Counted from the first letter of the stretch, positions 16,247-25,333 are shown. The stretch is 64,000 nt of DNA from Aestuariivita sp049276915 (GCF_049276915.1 NZ_JBASXK010000098.1:1-64000); one strand, 5' to 3'. Translations and numbers: made by a program. Notes: generated from the sequence alone by a model not told the origin.

Positions 16247-17204
16247 GTCTTCCTCTTGTCATGTCAGGTTGCGACAGGTGTTCCCCTGTCTTGTAGAGCG
16301 CCGGAAATTCAACCAGCTCGGCCAGGCCATCGGCCCCGCCGGCAAGCCAAAAAAGATCATCGGCATATGTTTCGCGCAAAATGGCGCGGTCAGCTTCGCA
16401 AAACGGCATCCACGCGCCATCGACCGTGGGCAAGTTGCTGTCAGCTCTATCACAGATCGCGCGCAGTTCAGGCAGCGTTGGCGATGGGTTTATGTGAACC
16501 AATGCCCCGTTTCGCGGCACCGGACCCTGCACAAGGCAAGCCAGCTGCGCATCCGGAGCACCTGCAAAGCTCTCAAAGGGCAGAACCCTGACGCGGGCGT
16601 GCGGGATCGCTCTGGCAATATCCGTCACGACATCGCGCCAGGATCGGGGAGCATTGACCAGACGGGTCAACAGCCCCGCCCGGGGAAGGCCGCGCCCCTT
16701 GCTCGCGTTGTAACCGAGGGTGGAACTCCAATAGGTTTCCAGGCTGCGAATGTTCAGCACGACATCGGTCACATATCCGTTGAATGCCTCGCCAAACCGC
16801 GACATGCGCTCACCGGCGCCGCTGTAAAGCTCTGCCAGACGGAGATTGGCGCGCATACTGCCCATCATGTTTTCATCACTGACAACCAGCGTCCTTGTTC
16901 CGCTGTTGGCGCTTTGTGCGCAGCGCAACTGCACCCGACCGATGGCACGGCCAGTCAGATTGCGGTTCAGCCGAATTTCAGGTCCGGGCTGAATTCCGCG
17001 AAACAGACCCGAGCGGGTTCTCAAAGGCCCCCAAAAGCCGATTCCACCCTGTTGCAGCAGGCCGGAATTGGCCCGCATGTAATGTTGAAAGCTGGTAGAC
17101 GCGCAGCGATGCGCGCCGATATGCAGGATCACGTCCATCAGGTTTTGTGCCTTTTGCCAGATCGCCGCCCCGAACGGCTGTATCGTGGGGAATGGCACGA
17201 TCAT
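16179..17204 (-). CDS. Sulfotransferase-like protein
   Basis: A 341-residue protein. Its region from about residue 23 (VILHIGAHRCASTSFQHYM) matches the PAPS 5'-phosphosulfate loop of roseobacter sulfotransferase-family proteins (an IGxHRxxSTS pattern), and TLVVSDENMMGS is another family-like segment. Enzymes of this fold move sulfate from PAPS to carbohydrates or small molecules; the acceptor is unknown. An AGGAG site favours the longer start, but the domain proper would also fit a start at 17138. The last 22 or so residues are very basic and overlap scpA, and may not be under selection. Confidence 0.68.
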   Translation of the reverse strand: MIVPFPTIQPFGAAIWQKAQNLMDVILHIGAHRCASTSFQHYMRANSGLLQQGGIGFWGPLRTRSGLFRGIQPGPEIRLNRNLTGRAIGRVQLRCAQSANSGTRTLVVSDENMMGSMRANLRLAELYSGAGERMSRFGEAFNGYVTDVVLNIRSLETYWSSTLGYNASKGRGLPRAGLLTRLVNAPRSWRDVVTDIARAIPHARVRVLPFESFAGAPDAQLACLVQGPVPRNGALVHINPSPTLPELRAICDRADSNLPTVDGAWMPFCEADRAILRETYADDLFWLAGGADGLAELVEFPALYKTGEHLSQPDMTRGRHDDKRHRTVARSGRERAARQTG

Positions 17205-17315
17205 TGACAGGCACTCCTGACAGAGCGATTAACTTTCCAAAGAATGCGTGAGCAGCGCGCACAAGCTGTCGCATTCTGAAAATTCGGGCCTATATCAGGG
17301 TCAACAGGAGGCCCT

Positions 17316-17762
17316 ATGAAATACACTCTAGCTGTTGTTTTGGCTGTATTAATACCGTTCTCGGCCTGGGCCGAAGAGGTCGACGCAACACCGACGCACG
17401 ACATCATCCGTCCCGCCGGCCAGTCGGATTTGAGCGAATTTTTATGGACAAAACGCCCAATAGTCGTCTTTGCCGACACTGAGGCTGATCCAAGATACAT
17501 TGAACAGATGGAACTTTTGCGATCGCGCATCGAGGATCTGGATGATCGTGACGTCGTCGTCATCACCGATACCGATCCGGAAGCCGAGTCGCCGCTGCGC
17601 ATGAAACTGCGCCCTCGCGGCTTCATGCTGGTTCTGCTGGACAAGGATGGCACGATATACCTGCGCAAACCGTTTCCCTGGACCGTGCGTGAACTGGGAC
17701 GCTCCATCGACAAGATGCCCCTGCGAAAGCGTGAAATCCGCGAACGCCGCGTACAGGGCTGA
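17316..17762 (+). CDS. Exported DUF4174 protein
   Basis: A 148-residue protein with a signal peptide (about 1-19, ending SAWAEE) followed by a thioredoxin-like DUF4174 domain. The strands RPIVVFADT and DVVVITDTD and the C-terminal FMLVLLDKDGTIYLRKP are typical. The domain lacks the redox Cys pair of true thioredoxins. Function is unknown and the likely location is periplasmic. AGGAGG lies just before the ATG. It is alone on the plus strand, between leftward genes. The 193 bases after it contain only a weak hairpin. Confidence 0.85.
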   Translation: MKYTLAVVLAVLIPFSAWAEEVDATPTHDIIRPAGQSDLSEFLWTKRPIVVFADTEADPRYIEQMELLRSRIEDLDDRDVVVITDTDPEAESPLRMKLRPRGFMLVLLDKDGTIYLRKPFPWTVRELGRSIDKMPLRKREIRERRVQG

Positions 17763-17955
17763 TCACCGGGACAAAGTCGCAGCAGCGCAACCCTGCAGTC
17801 CTCGCAACGACAGGATGCAGCCTCAGACTGCATCACCGCAAGACCAGTCGTCCTGACGCCGAACCTGCCACGCGGGGAACGGGGCGCAACGACTTTTGCC
17901 CCGTCCTTCCACAGAACGGCAAGGTCAAGATTAGGGTGACCGGGCATGGCTCTGA

Positions 17956-20001
17956 CTACTCGAACTCGATGATGACATCATCCACGGCAAGGCTGTCGCC
18001 GGGCCCAGCGTTGATCTTGGCCACGACACCTTTGCGTTCCGCCCGCAGGATGTTTTCCATCTTCATCGCTTCGACAGTGCACAGCGCCTGTCCGTCCTGA
18101 ACCTCGTCACCGACTTCCACATCGATCTTCACGATCAGACCGGGCATCGGGCAGAGCAACAGCTTTGAGGTATCAGGGGGCAGTTTCTCGGGCATCTTTT
18201 CGGCCAGTTCAGCCTGACGGGGCGTGCGAACATGAACCTTGAGATCCGCCCCGCGTGTGCGGATATGGAAGCCGCCCGACACCTTGCCGACCTTCAGCAC
18301 CAATGTGTGACCGTCCACATTCACATGCGCAAGCGTTGCACCGGGCACCCAGCCGCTTGTGACCCTGAGAGCGCTGCCATCCTCGAATGTGACCGTCGAT
18401 CCATCATGATCAGCGGCGATCGTCACATCAAATCGCTGCCCCTGCGCCGTAACGACCCAATCCGTGCCGACCTTGCGCTCATGATTATCCATGCGTCCAG
18501 ACACGCGGGTGCGCCGGATCTCGGCCACGCGGTGCATGGCGGCGCAGGATGCCGCAAGGCGACGCAGATCCGCGTCGTTCAGTGTCACGCCGTCGAAACC
18601 ATCCGGATATTCTTCGGCGATGAACGCCGTGGTCATGTCGCCGGACACAAACTTGGGATGATCCATGACAGCGCTCAGGAAAGGCAGGTTGTGACCGATA
18701 CCCTCCACTTCGAAACTATCAAGCGCCACACGCATCGCCTCGATCGCCTCACCTCGGGTCGGTGCCCAGGTGCAGAGTTTGGCAATCATCGGGTCATAAT
18801 ACATGCTGATCTCGCCACCTTCGAAAACACCGGTGTCGTTGCGTACGGCAACCGCGCCTGCGGCGGCATCCCCTTGCCATTTGTCATTGTCAAGCAAGGG
18901 GCCAGCCGCCACCTCTGCTGGCGGGCGATACCGGGTCAGACGTCCGATTGAGGGCAGGAAGTTGCGATAGGGATCTTCCGCATAGAGCCGGTTTTCGATG
19001 GCCCAACCCGTTAGCGTCACATCCGCTTGTGTGATCGAAAGCTTTTCACCTGCCGCCACGCGGATCATCTGCTCGACCAGATCAACACCTGTGATCAACT
19101 CGGTGACCGGATGCTCCACCTGAAGCCTGGTGTTCATCTCAAGGAAGAAGAAATCCTTGTTGCCATCCACGATGAACTCGACGGTCCCTGCGCTTGTATA
19201 TCCGACGGCCTGAGCCAGAGCGACGGCCTGTTCACCCATCGCTTTGCGGGTTGCTTCATCCAGAAACGGGCTCGGAGCCTCTTCGACAACCTTCTGGTTA
19301 CGCCGCTGGATCGAGCATTCCCGCTCGCCCAGATAGATACCGTTACCATGGGCATCGCAGAGCACCTGAATTTCGATGTGGCGGGGCTGGGTGACGAACT
19401 TTTCGATGAAGATGCGGTCATCACCGAATGAATTCGCCGCTTCGTTCTTGGAGCTTTGGAAACCTTCGCGCGCCTCTTCATCATTCCAGGCGATCCGCAT
19501 GCCTTTGCCACCACCACCGGCCGAGGCTTTGATCATCACCGGATAGCCGATCTCACCCGAGATTTTCACCGCTTCATCCGCATCCTCGATCAGGCCCATG
19601 TAACCGGGCACTGTCGATACCCCGGCTTCCTGCGCGATCTTCTTGGACGTGATCTTGTCGCCCATCTTCTCGATTGCGCCCACGGGCGGCCCAACAAAGG
19701 CGACACCCGCAGCTTCCAGCGCCTGAGCGAACTTGGCGTTCTCGGACAAGAATCCATAGCCGGGATGCACGGCTTGCGCCCCGGAGGATCTGATCGCCTC
19801 CATAACCTTGTCGATCACGATATAGGACTGGTTGGCAGGCGGTGGGCCAATGTGGACCGCCTCATCGGCCATCGCCACATGCAGCGCCTGTTTGTCAGCA
19901 TCGGAATAGATGGCGACGGTCGTGATACCCATCTTGCGGGCAGTCTTGATAACACGGCAGGCAATCTCGCCCCGATTTGCGATCAGGATCTTCTTGAACA
20001 T
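17956..20001 (-). CDS. pccA: Propionyl-CoA carboxylase alpha subunit
   Basis: Biotin-containing subunit that carboxylates its biotin with bicarbonate and ATP, for transfer to propionyl-CoA by PccB. The 681-residue chain has biotin carboxylase (about 1-450: MFKKILIANRGEIACRV, KASAGGGGKGMRI as the ATP-grasp loop, FFFLEMNTRLQVEHPVTE), a linker BT domain, and a C-terminal biotinyl domain with VEAMKMEN carrying the biotin lysine. I chose the start at MFKK; an upstream start adds 18 residues outside the family. It is leftward, downstream of pccB and a set of small genes. Confidence 0.96.
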   Translation of the reverse strand: MFKKILIANRGEIACRVIKTARKMGITTVAIYSDADKQALHVAMADEAVHIGPPPANQSYIVIDKVMEAIRSSGAQAVHPGYGFLSENAKFAQALEAAGVAFVGPPVGAIEKMGDKITSKKIAQEAGVSTVPGYMGLIEDADEAVKISGEIGYPVMIKASAGGGGKGMRIAWNDEEAREGFQSSKNEAANSFGDDRIFIEKFVTQPRHIEIQVLCDAHGNGIYLGERECSIQRRNQKVVEEAPSPFLDEATRKAMGEQAVALAQAVGYTSAGTVEFIVDGNKDFFFLEMNTRLQVEHPVTELITGVDLVEQMIRVAAGEKLSITQADVTLTGWAIENRLYAEDPYRNFLPSIGRLTRYRPPAEVAAGPLLDNDKWQGDAAAGAVAVRNDTGVFEGGEISMYYDPMIAKLCTWAPTRGEAIEAMRVALDSFEVEGIGHNLPFLSAVMDHPKFVSGDMTTAFIAEEYPDGFDGVTLNDADLRRLAASCAAMHRVAEIRRTRVSGRMDNHERKVGTDWVVTAQGQRFDVTIAADHDGSTVTFEDGSALRVTSGWVPGATLAHVNVDGHTLVLKVGKVSGGFHIRTRGADLKVHVRTPRQAELAEKMPEKLPPDTSKLLLCPMPGLIVKIDVEVGDEVQDGQALCTVEAMKMENILRAERKGVVAKINAGPGDSLAVDDVIIEFE

Positions 20002-20094
20002 GGAACGTCCTTTGTCTTTGGAAGTGAGCAACGCGAAAGACTGCGCGCAAAACAATGTCTGCGCACAGTGCGTGTTGTTTGAAGTGTAAAGGTC

Positions 20095-20121
20095 CCGGGG
20101 TCAGACCCGGTCAGACCCCGG
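20095..20121 (-). terminator. Possible hairpin terminator before pccA
   Basis: CCGGGGTC pairs with GACCCCGG around an 11-base loop, just after the stop of the small leftward lipoprotein gene and about 95 bases before pccA. There is no T-run, so it may be a pause or RNA-stability element rather than a terminator. Confidence 0.4.
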
Positions 20122-20130
20122 TGTCGGGGA

Positions 20131-20334
20131 TCAGCAGCGGCTTGGATATTGCTGGCAGTAGAGCACATTGCCCGCCACGCCAACGGCCGCACCCGCGACG
20201 AGGTTGCCGTTGAGTACCGCCGCGGTGCCCGCACCGACGGCACCACCGATGAGGGCCTGTTCGCCCGTCGTGTCGCCACATGCCGCCAACCCGCCAATGA
20301 GTGCCAAAGCCACCCAGATTCTTGAACGTTGCAT
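20131..20334 (-). CDS. Small glycine-rich lipoprotein
   Basis: A 67-residue protein with a lipoprotein signal: hydrophobic stretch then LAAC, with the cysteine as the lipidated residue. The mature part is rich in Gly and Ala (GGAVGAGTAAVLNGNLVAGAAVGVAG), resembling a glycine-zipper membrane-inserting segment, and ends with two more cysteines. The function of such small glycine-zipper lipoproteins in Rhodobacteraceae is unknown. I chose the ATG that has AAGGA eight bases upstream over one three codons earlier. It lies upstream of pccA in the same direction. Confidence 0.75.
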   Translation of the reverse strand: MQRSRIWVALALIGGLAACGDTTGEQALIGGAVGAGTAAVLNGNLVAGAAVGVAGNVLYCQQYPSRC

Positions 20335-20689
20335 TCCGCCCATCCTTTTTTTGGTTCAATGCCTGATGACAAAAGCGATGACACAGCCAGCGTGCCACGC
20401 AAGCGATTTTCATCACAAGAAACCAAATGAGCAATTCTACGCGCACCACAATGGGGGCGGAGCAAACACAAGAAAATGACGGGCAGGTCAGCAGCAAGCC
20501 CACTGTCCTGCCCGCCTAGGGAAGGGGTACGGAATAGGTACTTTGCAAACGTCACTGGGATGGCAGTTTCGCCTGCAGGTAGAAGCTTGCACATCGACTC
20601 GCCTCGCACCAACAGTTTATCTGAACCCATGGCGGTTTGAGCCATTTTGCGCCAGTTCGCGCCGGAAATATGCAGAAATTCGCCGATCA
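20335..20689. other. 355-base gap without a recognisable gene
   Basis: No reading frame here has family-like sequence on either strand. The only structure I see is an inverted repeat: CGGGCAGG at 20480-20487 and CCTGCCCG at 20507-20514, with a 19-base loop. It presumably holds the promoter and leader of the small lipoprotein gene. No clear sigma70 boxes stand out. Confidence 0.5.
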
Positions 20690-21034
20690 TCACGTCACCG
20701 ACTCGGGAAAAGAGGCGCGCGCAACGGATTCATCAATCCTGAGCAATGCATCATAGCTGGCGACGTCGAAGGGATGTTCCGCCGGAACAACCTCACGCTC
20801 GAACAGCCAGCACAACCGGCCAGCATCGAGATTCCCGCGCTCGAACGGTTCGGTCCCGAAATGATTCCAGAGGGCCGCCATGAACGCGGCGTCCGCGCGC
20901 CGGTCGGCAGGCCTGCGATCCGCATAACGCTCGCGCCGCACAAGCGGAGTTACACCCTTGGGGTTGGCGCGACGGATGACGAACTGAAAGTCTGTTCCAG
21001 GCAGACGCCCCGGAAAACCACGATGCTTCAGCAT
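20690..21034 (-). CDS. Conserved hypothetical protein
   Basis: A 114-residue basic protein beginning MLKHRGFPGRLPGTDFQF. I recognise no domain, signal peptide or membrane segment. The middle is Arg/Asp-rich (RRERYADRRPADRRADAAF), followed by a helix-like stretch with two Trp residues (FMAALWNHFG and CWLFEREVV). A strong GGAGGG ribosome site six bases before the chosen ATG supports the start and the reality of the gene. It sits among the small leftward genes between pccB and pccA. Confidence 0.6.
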   Translation of the reverse strand: MLKHRGFPGRLPGTDFQFVIRRANPKGVTPLVRRERYADRRPADRRADAAFMAALWNHFGTEPFERGNLDAGRLCWLFEREVVPAEHPFDVASYDALLRIDESVARASFPESVT

Positions 21035-21106
21035 GACCACCCTCCAGACACAGGGCGGTGCAGCGATGTCATCGGGGTGAGTCTGCAGACCCACCCCGAG
21101 ACAGTC

Positions 21107-21250
21107 TTACTTGTATTTGCCGGTATATACGGGCTCGACCGAAATCGGTTCGGGCTCGACCACGACAAATGTCTCTTCCTGCGTGCTACCGCAGGCTGCA
21201 AGACCGGCCAAAAGGCTGGCCAATGCAAGAAGCTTGATGCTCTTCGACAT
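21107..21250 (-). CDS. Very small lipoprotein (47 residues)
   Basis: MSKSIKLLALASLLAGLAAC is a complete lipoprotein signal peptide with lipobox LAAC. The mature part is only about 28 residues, with an acidic, Pro/Val-rich segment (VVVEPEPISVEPVYTGKYK). CAGGAG precedes the ATG by about seven bases. Similar tiny lipoproteins are common in roseobacter genomes and have no assigned function. It would be missed by a 60-residue cutoff. Confidence 0.8.
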   Translation of the reverse strand: MSKSIKLLALASLLAGLAACGSTQEETFVVVEPEPISVEPVYTGKYK

Positions 21251-21464
21251 CCACGTCTCCTGTCTGTTTTCATGGATCCATCAAGGCCAGATGACCTTGT
21301 GGGAACCCACCTCAAGTTGCAGATCACACCTGTGATCCACCGAGGAAACATAGCCGAAAGACGGATCGAAAGATATCCACAGGCCATCAAGGAATGCGGC
21401 TGTGACTCCAAAGCCTCAAAACACCATACGCCTGAGCTTTGACCCGCAACATATTGTGTCTGCA

Positions 21465-21932
21465 TCAAAATTCCTCCCAAATACAGGAGCCGTCCTGGAG
21501 GCTGTATAGCTCGAAAAACTGGGTGGCCTCGGGATCCGGTTGACCGAAAGGGACCAGCCGATCTGAAAGCGATACGACGATACGCGCGGGCGAAATCGAG
21601 TTATCCACAAGGTAGGGAACAGCCACGTCATCACAAAGTTTCTGCATGTCCGATGCCGCCACATCGGCGTCAACCGCAGCCAGCCCACGGGCGATGTCCG
21701 GTGCCATGAATCGGAACCGCACCCAAAGCTCGCCGGGGTTCTCGTCAAGCAGAACCTCTTCCAGCGTCACGCTTTGACCGGACCCCGTCTCGAACTGCGG
21801 TGCGGCAAACGAAAGGCCGGGCAGCAAAAGCAGAGCCACGATGCAGCCCCGACCCCGCAAGCGGGCTCCTCCTGTCGGGGCTGCTAGTCGCGTGCGCGTG
21901 GCACGCGTGACCGGGTGACCTTGCGTCATCAT
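21465..21932 (-). CDS. Exported DUF6497-like protein
   Basis: A 155-residue protein. A hydrophobic stretch (IVALLLLPGLSFAAP, about 31-45) looks like a signal peptide, although the preceding 30 basic residues are long for one, so the true start may be further in. The mature part has two conserved-looking cysteines (LCDD and SCIWEEF). I believe it matches DUF6497, a Rhodobacterales family of unknown function. Its nominal start overlaps the stop of the upstream cupin gene as ATGA. Confidence 0.7.
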   Translation of the reverse strand: MMTQGHPVTRATRTRLAAPTGGARLRGRGCIVALLLLPGLSFAAPQFETGSGQSVTLEEVLLDENPGELWVRFRFMAPDIARGLAAVDADVAASDMQKLCDDVAVPYLVDNSISPARIVVSLSDRLVPFGQPDPEATQFFELYSLQDGSCIWEEF

Positions 21933-22327
21933 TGGGCAGATTCGTCCCGGGTGTCAAACTCTGCCGGAGAGGTGATCTCGATCAACTCCATATCGTCAGA
22001 GTGACGAACTTCGCGGTGCTTGATGCCCGGAGGCTGCAGCACGCTCGAGCCTGCCCGCATCACATGCTCGCCCTGCCCTTCGTATTCGAAGACAACCCAG
22101 CCCCTTGTGACATAGACCATCTGGAAATCCAGATCATGCGAATGCCATGCACCCGGGCTTTCCTCGCCCGGTACAGCGCGAATGACATGGGCTCCGAACT
22201 TGCCCTGCGTTGCGCCCTTGATCCCCAGATCCCGGTATTCAAAGAAGGCGCGCAGGCCTTGCCCGACGAACTTGCCGTCATCGGCATGGGCGATGGTGAA
22301 CGCCTGGTTCTTGAAAAGTTGCGTCAT
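21929..22327 (-). CDS. Cupin-domain protein
   Basis: A 132-residue single-domain cupin. Motif 1 is visible as GAWHSHDLDFQMVYVTRGWVVFEYEG (about 61-86) with two His and an acidic residue, and motif 2 as LQPPGIKHREVRHSD (about 97-111) with a His. These would bind a metal. The reaction, if any, is unknown. It follows pccB by 57 bases in the same direction and overlaps the downstream DUF6497-like gene by four bases, so it is probably part of the pccB transcript. Confidence 0.85.
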   Translation of the reverse strand: MTQLFKNQAFTIAHADDGKFVGQGLRAFFEYRDLGIKGATQGKFGAHVIRAVPGEESPGAWHSHDLDFQMVYVTRGWVVFEYEGQGEHVMRAGSSVLQPPGIKHREVRHSDDMELIEITSPAEFDTRDESAQ

Positions 22328-22384
22328 GACCTACTCCGTTGGGCCGGGTTCGCCAAACCCCGTTGCATCGGGACCAGCACCGCC

Positions 22385-23917
22385 TCAGAGCGGAATGTTA
22401 TCGTGTTTCTTCCAAGGCATCTTTTTCTGCTTGCCCCGCAACGAGGCAAAGGCCCGCGCCACGCGTTTGCGCGTGGATCGCGGCTGGATGACTTCGTCGA
22501 TGAAACCGCGTTCGGCCGCAACAAACGGATTGGCAAAGCGCGCCTCGTATTCCGCCGCATGGGCGGCGATTTTCTCAGGATCGCCCAGATCGGCGCGGTG
22601 GATGATCTCGGTGGCACCTTTTGCACCCATCACGGCCACTTCCGACGTGGGCCAGGCATAGTTGATATCGGCGCGCAGATGCTTGGAGGCCATCACCACA
22701 TAGGCACCACCGTAGGCCTTGCGGGTGATCACCGTCACTTTCGGCACCGTCGCCTCGCCATAGGCAAAAAGCAGTTTGGCACCGTGTTTGATCACGCCGT
22801 TATATTCCTGCGTCGTTCCGGGCAGGAAACCCGGCACGTCGACAAGTGTCAGCAACGGGATCTCGAAACAGTCGCAGAACCGCACGAAGCGGGCCGCCTT
22901 GCGGGCACTGTCGATATCAAGAACACCCGCCAGAACCATTGGCTGGTTGGCGACAACGCCGACGGTCTGCCCTTCCAGCCGGATGAACCCGGTGATGATG
23001 TTCTTTGCGAACTCTTCCTGGATCTCATAAAAATCCGCCTCATCCGCCAGCTTGAGGATAAGTTCCTTCATATCATAGGGCTGGTTCGGATTTTCTGGCA
23101 CCAAAGTATCCAGCGACGTTTCGATCCGCGCGGGATCATCAAAGAAGGGGCGCACCGGCGGCTTGGATTGATTGTTGAGAGGCAGGAAATCGACCAGACG
23201 ACGCACTTCGGCCAGAGCTTCGACATCGTTCTCGAAGGCCGCATCGGCCACAGAGGATTTCTTGGTGTGGGTCGATGCCCCGCCCAGCTCTTCAGCTGTC
23301 ACGACTTCATTGGTGACAGTCTTCACCACATCAGGGCCGGTGACGAACATATAGGACGAATCCTTCACCATGAAGATGAAGTCGGTCATCGCAGGCGAAT
23401 ACACCGCGCCGCCAGCGCAGGGGCCCATGATGACGCTGATCTGGGGCACAACACCGGATGCTTCGATATTGCGCTGGAACACCTCACCGTAGCCGGCAAG
23501 CGAATCAACACCTTCCTGAATGCGCGCGCCGCCTGAATCGTTGATCCCGATTACAGGCGCACCGTTTTGCACCGCCATATCCATGATCTTGCAGATCTTC
23601 ATCGCATGGGTTGCCGAAACCGACCCACCGAGAACCGTAAAATCTTGCGCGAAAACATAGACCTGGCGACCATTGACTGTTCCCCAGCCCGTAACCACGC
23701 CGTCACCGGCAGGCTTTTGCTTTTCCATCCCGAAATCGGTGCAGCGATGGGTGACGAACATGTCGAACTCTTCAAAGCTGTCTTCGTCGAGCAAGAGGTC
23801 GATCCGTTCCCGCGCGGTCAGCTTGCCGCGGCCGTGTTGCGCATCGATGCGCGGCTGCCCGCCACCCAGCCGGGCCGCTTCGCGGCGGTTTTCAAGCTCG
23901 GTCAGGATATCTTTCAT
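22385..23917 (-). CDS. pccB: Propionyl-CoA carboxylase beta subunit
   Basis: Carboxyltransferase subunit that moves the carboxyl group from biotin (on PccA) to propionyl-CoA, giving methylmalonyl-CoA. The 510-residue length is normal. Family features are the N-terminal KLTARERIDLLLDEDSFEE, GPCAGGAVYSPAMTDF in the acyl-CoA site, and the second crotonase-like half with DVPGFLPGTTQEYNG and RKAYGGAYVVM. I chose MKDILTELENRR as start, with GGGGA upstream, over one five codons earlier. Its upstream region carries TTGC-type repeats likely bound by PccR. Confidence 0.97.
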   Translation of the reverse strand: MKDILTELENRREAARLGGGQPRIDAQHGRGKLTARERIDLLLDEDSFEEFDMFVTHRCTDFGMEKQKPAGDGVVTGWGTVNGRQVYVFAQDFTVLGGSVSATHAMKICKIMDMAVQNGAPVIGINDSGGARIQEGVDSLAGYGEVFQRNIEASGVVPQISVIMGPCAGGAVYSPAMTDFIFMVKDSSYMFVTGPDVVKTVTNEVVTAEELGGASTHTKKSSVADAAFENDVEALAEVRRLVDFLPLNNQSKPPVRPFFDDPARIETSLDTLVPENPNQPYDMKELILKLADEADFYEIQEEFAKNIITGFIRLEGQTVGVVANQPMVLAGVLDIDSARKAARFVRFCDCFEIPLLTLVDVPGFLPGTTQEYNGVIKHGAKLLFAYGEATVPKVTVITRKAYGGAYVVMASKHLRADINYAWPTSEVAVMGAKGATEIIHRADLGDPEKIAAHAAEYEARFANPFVAAERGFIDEVIQPRSTRKRVARAFASLRGKQKKMPWKKHDNIPL

Positions 23918-23990
23918 GTGATCTGTCCCCAAAATGCGTTTGGCGGCTTATATCCAAGCGTCGGGACGGGCCAAAGTGGAAAAAGGCTAA

Positions 23991-24039
23991 TTTGCAAACA
24001 AACGTCACAGGTAAAATTGCGAATTGCAAATCTTGCTAA
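23991..24039. promoter_or_regulatory. Candidate PccR-binding region upstream of pccB
   Basis: The 147 bases between pccB and the divergent MFS gene hold TTTGCAAA (23991-23998), TTGCGAA (24017-24023), and TTGCAAATCTTGCTAA (24024-24039). The last 16 bases fit the pattern TTGCWAAYCTTGCWAA, which occurs again, inverted, upstream of pccR. Regulators of the ScfR family (PccR, RamB, PrpR) are known to bind TTTGCAAA-related sites. Binding here is inferred. Confidence 0.72.
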
Positions 24040-24064
24040 TTAACAGTTGAAACGCAACGTTTGA

Positions 24065-25315
24065 ATGGACAGCCTCCAGAAGCCGCAATACATCGGCTAC
24101 ATGGCGAACGCGCCCGACATACGCTTCCTCGATCGAAGCTCACCTCCGCATGTCTCGACCCTGATCCTTTTGTCCGGGTTGTCTGCGCTGGCTATGAACA
24201 TCTTCCTGCCAAGCTTGCCGGGAATGACGGAATACTACCAGACCGATTATCGCGTCATGCAGTTGTCCGTCGCGGTCTATCTGGGCGTCAATGCGGTCTT
24301 GCAGATTCTGATCGGACCGATTTCCGACAAGTTCGGACGCAGGCCGGTGATCCTTTGGGGACTGACGCTGTTTCTCATTGCCACCATCGGATGCATCTTT
24401 GCGCCCACCGCCGAGATTTTCCTGGCCTTTCGCATGGGGCAGGCCGCTGTCGCCGTTGCCCTTGTACTGAGCCGAGCGGCGGTGCGTGACATGTACCCAC
24501 AAGACAAGGCCGCATCGATGATCGGGTATGTCACGATGGGCATGGCCATCGTGCCGATGATCGGACCTGCGATCGGGGGCGCGCTGGACGAAGTCTTTGG
24601 CTGGCGCGCCAATTTCTGGATGCTGTTCATTCTGGGCGCGATCTGTCTGGCCCTCGTCTGGAGCGATATGGGCGAGACCGCCCGCACAAGCGGCAAAACC
24701 CTGGGTCGACAGTTTCGCGAATACCCTGAACTTCTCACATCGCCGCGATTCTGGGGCTATGCAATGGCGGCGGCGTTCACGTCCGGTGCGTTCTTTGCCT
24801 ATCTGGGCGGCGCGCCCTTTGTGGGCACCGAAGTCTTCAACCTGACACCTGCGCAGCTGGGCATCTACTTTGGCGCACCTGCCGTGGGCTACCTTCTGGG
24901 CAATTTCATATCAGGGCGCTTTTCGGTGCGCGTTGGCGTCAACCGGATGGTCCTGTGGGGCTGCATCCTGAACGCTTTCGGACTGGCGGTTTCGCTGTCG
25001 ATTTTCCTGACCGGCAACGGCACGGTCCATAGCTTCTTCGGCCTCATGACGTTCGTGGGCCTGGGCAATGGCATGACCATTCCGAACGCCACGGCCGGCA
25101 TGCTGTCGGTGCGCCCACATCTGGCCGGAACGGCTTCGGGGCTTGGCGGCGCATTGATGATCGGCGGCGGCGCAGCGCTCAGCGCATCTGCAGGAGCCCT
25201 GCTGGGCCCCGGAACCGGTGCCACGCCACTGTTGTGGTTGATGTTCACCACCTCCGCCCTGGGGGTCGTCGCGATCCGGGTCGTGATCTGGCGCGAACGC
25301 CAACTGGCCTCCTAA
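24065..25315 (+). CDS. MFS drug/metabolite exporter, Bcr/CflA type
   Basis: A 416-residue inner-membrane transporter with about 12 hydrophobic segments. The family signature GPISDKFGRRPVILWG lies in the first cytoplasmic loop (about 80-95), and LSRAAVRDMYPQDKAAS follows helix 4, as in Bcr/CflA proton-driven exporters. The substrate is unknown. A start 12 codons downstream (MANAPDIRFLD) is also possible; neither has a good ribosome site. It is divergent from pccB across the TTGC-repeat region and precedes pccR by 66 bases, so it may belong to the PccR regulon. Confidence 0.86.
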   Translation: MDSLQKPQYIGYMANAPDIRFLDRSSPPHVSTLILLSGLSALAMNIFLPSLPGMTEYYQTDYRVMQLSVAVYLGVNAVLQILIGPISDKFGRRPVILWGLTLFLIATIGCIFAPTAEIFLAFRMGQAAVAVALVLSRAAVRDMYPQDKAASMIGYVTMGMAIVPMIGPAIGGALDEVFGWRANFWMLFILGAICLALVWSDMGETARTSGKTLGRQFREYPELLTSPRFWGYAMAAAFTSGAFFAYLGGAPFVGTEVFNLTPAQLGIYFGAPAVGYLLGNFISGRFSVRVGVNRMVLWGCILNAFGLAVSLSIFLTGNGTVHSFFGLMTFVGLGNGMTIPNATAGMLSVRPHLAGTASGLGGALMIGGGAALSASAGALLGPGTGATPLLWLMFTTSALGVVAIRVVIWRERQLAS

Positions 25316-25333
25316 GGGGCTTGCCCACACAGC

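Noticed and set aside
17879..17904. ACGGGGC/GCCCCGT hairpin after the DUF4174 gene
   Set aside because: Seven pairs with a 12-base loop, no T-run and more than 100 bases from the stop; too weak to call a terminator.
21932..23536. 534-codon rightward frame opposite pccB
   Set aside because: Antisense shadow of pccB and the cupin gene.
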